Below are positions 32,401 through 41,400 of a stretch of 64,000 nucleotides of DNA, piece by piece (the stretch's first letter is position 1; every line of letters starts with the position of its first letter). The stretch comes from Saccharobesus litoralis (GTDB lineage Bacteria; Pseudomonadota; Gammaproteobacteria; Enterobacterales; Alteromonadaceae). The translations under genes and the position numbers were made by a program. The notes under the pieces are model-generated. The model searched no databases. It worked only from the letters and a program-made list of their open reading frames with translations, and had not been told where the DNA came from. Where the stretch lies: contig NZ_CP026604.1 of the NCBI RefSeq assembly GCF_003063625.1, positions 3,078,065 to 3,142,064 of the forward strand. Direction: 5' to 3'.

Positions 32401-35400
32401 TTAATGAAACCAGCGGTCAAGACGATGACGCCTACAGCTTCAGTGCCGAAGAAGGCACCAGCCAAGGCAGTGTTGTGGGCACGGCCGGCGCTAGCGATAC
32501 CGATAACGACGACCTAAGCTACAGCATCGTTAGTGGGAATGACGATGGCCTATTCGCTATCGACCCAGACACGGGTGCTATCAGCGTCACCAAAGACATC
32601 GATGATGCTGATTTAGGCAACTACAGCTTAAATGTTCAAGTGAACGACGGCGAAGGTGGCACAGACACGGCGACGGTCAGTATTAGCTTAACCAATGTTG
32701 ACGATGACACCACATCGAACGACCTCACTAACCAAAGCGGTGTTGATGCTGAGTCCTTCGAATACGACGTGAGCGGCAACTTCAACGATGTGGATTCAGA
32801 CCTGACCTACAGTGTGACAGGCTTACCGGCTGGCTTAAGTATCGATGAAAACACCGGCGTGATCAGCGGTACCATTGACAACAGCGCATCGCAAGGTGGC
32901 ACCGATGGGGTGTACACCGTGACGGTAACGGCGACGGGTGATGGCGCACCTGTGAGTGAAAGCTTCGAACTTAGCGTTAGCAACCCAGGGCCAGACTTTA
33001 TTAATGAAACCAGCGGTCAAGACGATGACGCCTACAGCTTCAGTGCCGAAGAAGGCACCAGCCAAGGCAGTGTTGTGGGCACGGCCGGCGCTAGCGATAC
33101 CGATAACGACGACCTAAGCTACAGCATTGTTAGTGGTAATGACGATGGCCTATTCGCCATTGACCCAGACACAGGTGCAATCAGCGTCACCAAAGACATC
33201 GACGATGCCGATTTAGGCAACTACAGCTTAAGTGTTCAAGTGAATGACGGCGAAGGTGGCACAGACACGGCGACGGTCAGCATTAGCTTAACCAACGTTG
33301 ACGATGACACCACATCGAGCGACCTCACGAACCAAAGCGGTGTTGATGCTGAGTCATTCGAATACGACGTGAGCGGCAACTTCAACGATGTGGATTCCGA
33401 CCTGACCTACAGTGTGACTGGCTTACCGGCTGGCTTAAGTATCGATGAAAACACCGGCGTGATCAGCGGAACCATCGACAACAGTGCGTCGCAAGGTGGC
33501 ACTGATGGCGTGTACACCGTGACGGTAACGGCGACGGGTGATGGCGCACCTGTGAGTGAAAGCTTCGAACTTAGCGTTAGCAACCCAGGGCCAGACTTTA
33601 TTAATGAAACCAGCGGTCAAGACGATGACGCCTACAGCTTCAGTGCCGAAGAAGGCATCAGCCAAGGCAGTGTTGTGGGTACGGCCGGCGCTAGCGATAC
33701 CGATAACGACGACCTGAGCTACAGCATTGTCAGTGGTAATGACGATGGCCTATTTGCTATCGACCCAGACACGGGTGCAATTAGCGTCACTAAAGACATC
33801 GATGATGCAGATTTAGGCAACTACAGCTTAAGTGTTCAAGTGAACGACGGCGAAGGTGGCACAGACACGGCGACGGTCAGCATTAGCTTAACCAATATTA
33901 ACGAAGCACCGGAAATTACCGTTACCGCCAACGACTTCACAGAAGATGCTGGCGCGCAAGTGGGTGATACGGCCGGTACCTATGTGACCTCAGATGAAGA
34001 CGGTGATGACCTTACCGTGACATTCACAGCTGGCACCAACACCAACGGCCACTATGCATTACAAGATGGCAAAGTGGTGTTAACCCAAGCCGGTGTTGAT
34101 ACCATCAATCGCGGTGGCGATTTAGATGAAATTAACCTAACCGTTTCGGATGGCAGCTTAACGGGTCAAGATGCCGATACACCTGTGGTCACCGATGTTA
34201 ACGATGCACCAGAAATTACTGTCACTGCCAACGACTTCACAGAAGATGCAGGCGCACAAGTGGGTGACACTGCCGGTACCTATGTGACCTCAGATGAAGA
34301 CGGTGATGACCTTACCGTGACATTCACAGCTGGCAGCAACACCAACGGCCACTATGTATTGCAAGATGGCAAAGTAGTGTTAACCCAAGCGGGTGTCGAT
34401 ACTATCAATCGCGGTGGTGACTTAGATGAAATTAACCTAACTGTTTCCGATGGCAGCCTAACAGGTCAAGACGCCGATACCCCTGTGGTCACCGATGTTA
34501 ACGATGCACCTGTTGGTCAAGACTTTACGGTATTGTTAACTGATCGAGATAGAGCCAAGGCGATAGACTTTGGTATTGATAATAGCGGTGATAATACGGA
34601 TGACGTAACCGATGAAGAGGATGATGCAGATGTTTCAAAAGAGACTCTCGTTGTGCTTAAATCTTTACCGACTACAGGCAAATTGGTCTACACCAATGAG
34701 CAAGGTGATCAAGTTGAAGTAACGGCAAGTGATTTAAATAGCACTGAATTTTCAGTTGGCGATTTAAGTTACGTTGCTGGTGAAAGTGATGACCAACCGG
34801 TTAGCGTCTTGCTTGGAACTAAAGGTGGCGAGCAGCTAGGGCTGAATAATTGGGGCTCTGCTGTTGAAGAGTTAAATGGTGAAGATGTTCCAGATAACAG
34901 TGTATTTGAAACCACTCTATCAAATGGTGGTGTAATACAAATTCGCAGCTACGAAGGTGATGCAAACGACATTGATAACCTGAGCAGTCTTAAACAATAT
35001 GATCGTGAAGAAAATCATATTGGTGTGGGTATTGGCAATACAGACGGTAGTGGTATTAATGATGGCGAATATGTGGTTATCGATTTTGCTTCGAACTCTG
35101 ATACACCAGATGTAACATCGGCTGAAATCGGCTTAGATGGTATGGGTGGCTTATTTGTTGATGGTGAAAATACCCGTGTTGAAGTCACAGTAAAACTTGA
35201 TGATGGTACTGTTATCACTAAGTTCTTCCAAAAAGAGCCTGGTATTGAAGGTAATGACAACCTGTTTAACATCATTACAGTGGGTCATGGTGTACAACAT
35301 GACTTTAATATTGATAGTGATCAAGCCATTGATTCTATTAGCTTTAGTACGGATGGAACAGGTAACTGGGAACTGAAATATGTAGACGCCCAATTCGCAC

Positions 35401-38400
35401 AATCAGACTCATTTGATTATGCACCTGTTGATTCTGATGATCTTGAAGGTAATCAATCAACTGTGACTATTGATATCCGTCCGGATCTAAGTGGCAATTT
35501 AGCACCAGTTGCCACCGAAGATAAAATTACAGTTGTTGAAGATTCAACTAATAACTCAATTGATGTTCTTAATAATGATGCTGATCCAGACGGTGATGAC
35601 TTAACGGTTACCAGTGCTAGTGCCGAAAATGGAACCGTCACAATTAACCAAGATGGCAGCCTGAGTTATACCCCAGACGAAAATTATAATGGTTCAGATA
35701 CCATTACTTATACCATTAGTGATGGTAATGGAGGTACGGACACAGCAACCGTAGCCGTTACAGTGACGCCAGTTAATGATGGTCCGGATGCGGTAAATGA
35801 TACCGCGACGACTAACGAAGATACAGCAGTTACCATCGACGTATTGCGTAACGACACTGATCCAGAAAATGATACGTTAACTGTTACTACTGCATCAGCA
35901 CCAAATGGTACGGTAACCATTAATGATAATGGCACTATTCAATACACGCCTAATGAAAACTTTAATGGTAGTGATACCATCACTTACACAATTAGCGATG
36001 GTAATGGTGGAACCGATACGGCAACAGTTGCAGTTACGGTTAACGCAGGGCAAGACGCACCAATAGCTGTTGATGACAGCTATACAGTGGTTGAAGATGG
36101 TAGTGTTGCACTTAATTTAATCGCCAACGATATTGATACCGATGATGATGGCCTGAGTGTTAAGTCTATTAATGGTGAAGCGCTAACAGGCTCTGCACAA
36201 ACCATTAATGTTAGTAATGGCGTGGTTAAAATTAGCGCTGAAGGTGCAATAAGCTTTGAGCCCGCAGACAACTTTAATGGCGATATCGACTTTAATTATG
36301 TGGTAACCGATGGTTCGTTAGATGATGAAGGCAAGGTAAGCATTAAAGTCACACCAGTTGACGATAGCTTTACTGATGCAAACGAAACTGTCAGTGTGGC
36401 TGAAGATTCGACTAACAACACAGGTAACGTATTAACCGGTACCTCAAGTGTGGATGGCGATGTCTCTGTCACCCAGTTTGTTGTTAACAACCAAACCTTT
36501 ACTGCCGGTCAAACGGCGACTATTTCTGGTGTGGGCTCGATTAGTATCGATAGCGATGGTGACTACAGCTTTACCCCAGTGGCTAACTACAATGGTGACG
36601 TACCGACCATTACCTATACGGTAACTGATGGTTCAGGTACGGATGATACTTCAACACTAGATATTACAGTGACACCAGCTGACGATAGCTTTACTGATGC
36701 CAACGAAACCGTCAGTGTGGCTGAAGATTCAACTAACAACACAGGTAACGTATTAACCGGTACCTCAAGTGTGGATGGTGATGTTTCTGTCACCCAGTTT
36801 GTGGTGAACAACCAAACTTATACAGCAGGTCAAACCGCGACTATTTCCGGTGTGGGCTCGATTAGTATCGACAGCGATGGTGATTACAGCTTTACCCCAG
36901 TGGCTAACTACAATGGTGACGTGCCGACCATTACCTATACGGTAACTGATGGTTCAGGTACGGATGATACTTCAACACTTGATATTACAGTGACACCAGT
37001 TGACGATAGCTTTACTGATGCTAATGAAACCGTCAGTGTGGCTGAAGATTCAACTAATAATACAGGTAACGTATTAATCGGTACCTCAAGTGTGGATGGC
37101 GATGTCTCTGTCACCCAGTTTGTGGTGAACAACCAAACCTTTACTGCCGGTCAAACCGCGACTATTTCTGGTGTGGGCTCGATTAATATCGACAGCGATG
37201 GCGATTACAGCTTTACCCCAGTGGCTAACTACAATGGTGACGTGCCGACTATTACCTATACGGTAACCGATGGTTCAGGTACGGATGATACATCAACACT
37301 TGATATTACAGTGACACCAGTTGACGATAGCTTTACTGATGCTAATGAAACCGTCAGTGTGGCTGAAGATTCAACTAACAACACAGGTAACGTATTAACC
37401 GGTACCTCAAGTGTGGATGGCGATGTTTCTGTCACCCAGTTTGTGGTTAACAACCAAACTTATACTGCAGGTCAAACCGCGACTATTTCTGGTGTGGGCT
37501 CGATTAGTATCGACAGCGATGGCGATTACAGCTTTACCCCAGTGGCTAACTACAATGGTGACGTGCCGACTATTACCTATACGGTAACTGATGGTTCAGG
37601 TACGGATGATACTTCAACGCTTGATATTACAGTGACACCGGTTGACGATAGCTTTACTGATGCTAATGAAACCGTCAGTGTGGCTGAAGATTCAACTAAT
37701 AATACAGGTAACGTATTAATCGGTACCTCAAGTGTGGATGGCGATGTTTCTGTCACCCAGTTTGTTGTTAACAACCAAACCTTTACTGCCGGTCAAACAG
37801 CGACTATTTCTGGTGTGGGCTCGATTAGTATCGACAGCGATGGTGATTACAGCTTTACCCCAGTGGCTAACTACAATGGTGACGTACCGATCATAACCTA
37901 TACGGTAACTGATGGTTCAGGTACGGATGATACTTCAACACTTGATATTACAGTGACACCAGTTGACGATAGCTTTACTGATGCTAATGAAACTGTCAGT
38001 GTGGCTGAAGATTCAACTAACAACACAGGTAACGTATTAACCGGTACCTCAAGTGTGGATGGCGATGTTTCTGTCACCCAGTTTGTTGTTAACAACCAAA
38101 CCTTTACTGCCGGTCAAACAGCGACTATTTCTGGTGTGGGTTCGATTAGTATCGACAGCGATGGTGATTACAGCTTTACCCCAGTGGCTAACTACAATGG
38201 TGACGTACCGATCATTACCTATACGGTAACTGATGGTTCAGGTACGGATGATACTTCAACGCTTGATATCACTGTTACACCGGTTAATGATGCCCCAGAT
38301 GCGGTTGATGATGGTCAAGGGCCAGCCAATGGTGCATTTAAAGATTTAGTCTCAGAGTACTATGGCTATGAGCAAGGTAGTGGAGCGAATTTATCTAATA

Positions 38401-41400
38401 TAGCGCAAGTGGAAGGTATTATTGATAGCAATGATCCGGATGCAACCTTTACCGCTACTCAAATTAATTACGCTGCATTAGGCTTAGATGATTTAGGTAC
38501 GGGGACCACACTACAAGAATTTTTAGCCCATGATGCGGCTAGCTTGAGTACAGATCCAAGTGATACCTCAGACGGTATTATTAACATCAATGGTCAGGTC
38601 TTCTTGGCAGCAGGAGAATACAACTTTAGAGTGACCGCTGACGATGGTTACAGTATTCGTATTGATGGTGTTGATGTTGCTCAATTTAATGGTAATCAAG
38701 AGCCAGCAACGGCCACACATGACAGCTTTACGGTTAACGAATCAGGCTATCATACCCTAGAGATTATTTATTGGGATCAAGGTGGTCAATCACAGCTTAA
38801 AGTCGAGTTAGGCGAGCATAATGCTGATGGATCTGTTAATTACAATATCTTAGGTAGCCAAGGCACTGAAACTTTTGCTATTGATGAAGATACCAGCTTC
38901 ACAGTCAGTGATGCAGCATTGCTACTGAATGACACGGATATTGATGGTGATGACTTAACCGTTACGAGTGTAAGTAACCCTTCAACGGGCTCGGTTAGCT
39001 TAAGTGATGACGGTATTGTTACCTTTACCCCTGCGGCTAATTTTAATGGTACAGCCACGTTCGATTATACGATTAGCGATGGTAATGGTGGTACGGATAC
39101 CGCAACCGTGACCGTTGTGGTTAATCCTGTTAATGATGCGCCTGAAATTTCAGTGACCGCGAACGACTTTACGGAAGATGCTGGCGCGCAAGTGGGCGAC
39201 ACCGCCGGTACCTATGTGACTTCAGATGAAGACGGTAATGACTTAACTGTCAGCTTTACCTCAGGCTCCAACACCAACAGCCACTATACATTGCAAGATG
39301 GCAAAGTGGTGTTAACCCAAGCGGGTGTTGATACCATCAATAGCGGTGGCGAGTTAGATGAAATCAACCTAACTGTTTCCGATGGTAGCCTAACAGGCCA
39401 AGACGCTGATACCCCAGTAGTCACCGATGTTAACGATGCACCAAAAATCACAGTCACAGCCAATGACTTCACAGAAGATGCTGGCGCGCAAGTAGGTGAT
39501 ACAGCCGGTACTTATGTGACCTCAGATGAAGACGGTGATGACTTAACAGTCAGCTTCACCACAGGCAGCAACACTAATGGCCACTATGCATTGCAAGATG
39601 GCAAAGTGGTGTTAACTCAAGCGGGTGTTGATACTATCAATGTTGGTGGCAGTTTAGATGAGATTAACCTAACCGTTTCTGATGGTACGCAAACAGATCA
39701 AGATAATGACACACCAGTCGTGACTGCAGTCAACGATGCCCCTGAAGCTGTTAATGATGTGGCTACCACCAATGAAGATACACCTGTCACTATTGATGTA
39801 TTAGCCAATGATAAAGATGAAGATGGCGATACTATTATTTTCAACGGAACCCCAAGCGCAGCAAACGGTACAGTACAAATTGTTAATGGTCAGCTAGTGT
39901 ATACACCGAACGCAAACTTTAATGGCACTGATACCATTACTTACGGTATTAGTGACGGCAAAGGCGGTACTGACTCAGCAACAGTTACAGTAACTGTAAA
40001 TGCGGTTGACGATATATTAAAAGCCAACAACGAAGAGCATGTGTTGGATATTGACAATGGTAAAGTCACCAGCAACTTGTTTGATAATGACGTGTATGAG
40101 GATGGTTTACATGCGGTACCTGTACCACAGATAGTCGTGGATGGTAAAACCTACACGTACGACGGTACCAATGTAAGTCAAGGCAACACAGTTGTTTCCA
40201 GCAACAGTTCAAGTGTGCAAATTGAAACCAATGAAGGTGGCACACTCATTGTTGATATGAAAACCGGTGATTATAGTTATGAAAACCGCGTTGAAGTTAT
40301 TTCAATGGGTGGAGGTGTTGAAGGTAATACTTGGGATGTGCTTAATCAAGGCGCAGGTTTATATGGTTTTGCTAAAGACGACAGCCCAGTCACCAATGCT
40401 AACCAGTTAGATTTAAGTGAGCTTGACCAAGACGCGACCGACAATGTGTACATAGGTACTAACGATAATAACGCCGGTTTAGGTAATGATATTGTTGGTG
40501 TGAAATTGGCGACAGGCCAATCACAAGGTCAAATCGAAGAAGACGGTTCAGGTAATTCTGAGACGTTAGTCATTGATGTAGGCACTTCAACAGTCACAGC
40601 TGATATCTCATTTATGCGCTTGTATAGCAACGAGGGCGACGATGGTGAGAAAGGCTTAATTCGTGCCTATGATGAAAATGGTAACTTTGTAAAAGAATGG
40701 AATATTGAAGGTCAAAGCAATGGCGAAGTGAAGGACATGACTTTACAAGCCAATGGTACAGCCTTTAAGTATTTAGTCTTTACTGCACTGGATATGTCAG
40801 GTTCTTACAGTGACTACTATGTACATAAACTATCGATTTTACCTGTAGGCTATGACGATTCATTTGAATATACGTTACAAGATACGGATGGCGATACAGA
40901 TACCGCAACTGTGACTTTCCGCTCTGATATTGCTCCGGATATTGCAGATGGAACAGCAACTGTTTCTGCTACAGCTAAAGTCGGTGATTCGGTTTATGAC
41001 GTTAATGAGGCATTTACTATAAGTGATAAAGACAGAGATGATCAGTCTATTACTTATGAAATTGTTTCAGGTAATGATGATAATGGATTCGCAATTGATG
41101 CCGCTACAGGTGTCATCACAATTGCTAACGTATCAGGACTTGATAGTAGTGAATCACTTGTTGTAAAAGCCACTGATCCTGATGGCAATTCAGATACAGC
41201 GACGATATCGGTTTCTGTTGCTGAGGCTGTGCCAGATGCCATTAATGATACCCCACAGGTTCTAGCGATTCATGGTGAGAAAGTTTCAGGTAATGTACTT
41301 ACTAAAGAGAATGCGGGGGATACTAGTGATGATTTTGGTAGAGATGGACAAGGCTCGCCAAGTATTACCCAAATTAGCTATCAATCTACTACTAAAACGT

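Noticed and set aside
29835-33665. Seven open - strand frames of 76 codons, one per 600-bp unit
   Set aside because: They are the antisense shadow of the adhesin repeats, repeat with exact 600-bp period, and have no ribosome sites. The + strand frame explains them.
18411-38282. Regular direct repeats that could be mistaken for a CRISPR array
   Set aside because: Periods are 291-600 bp, the whole unit is repeated and coding, and there are no short repeats with unique spacers or cas genes.
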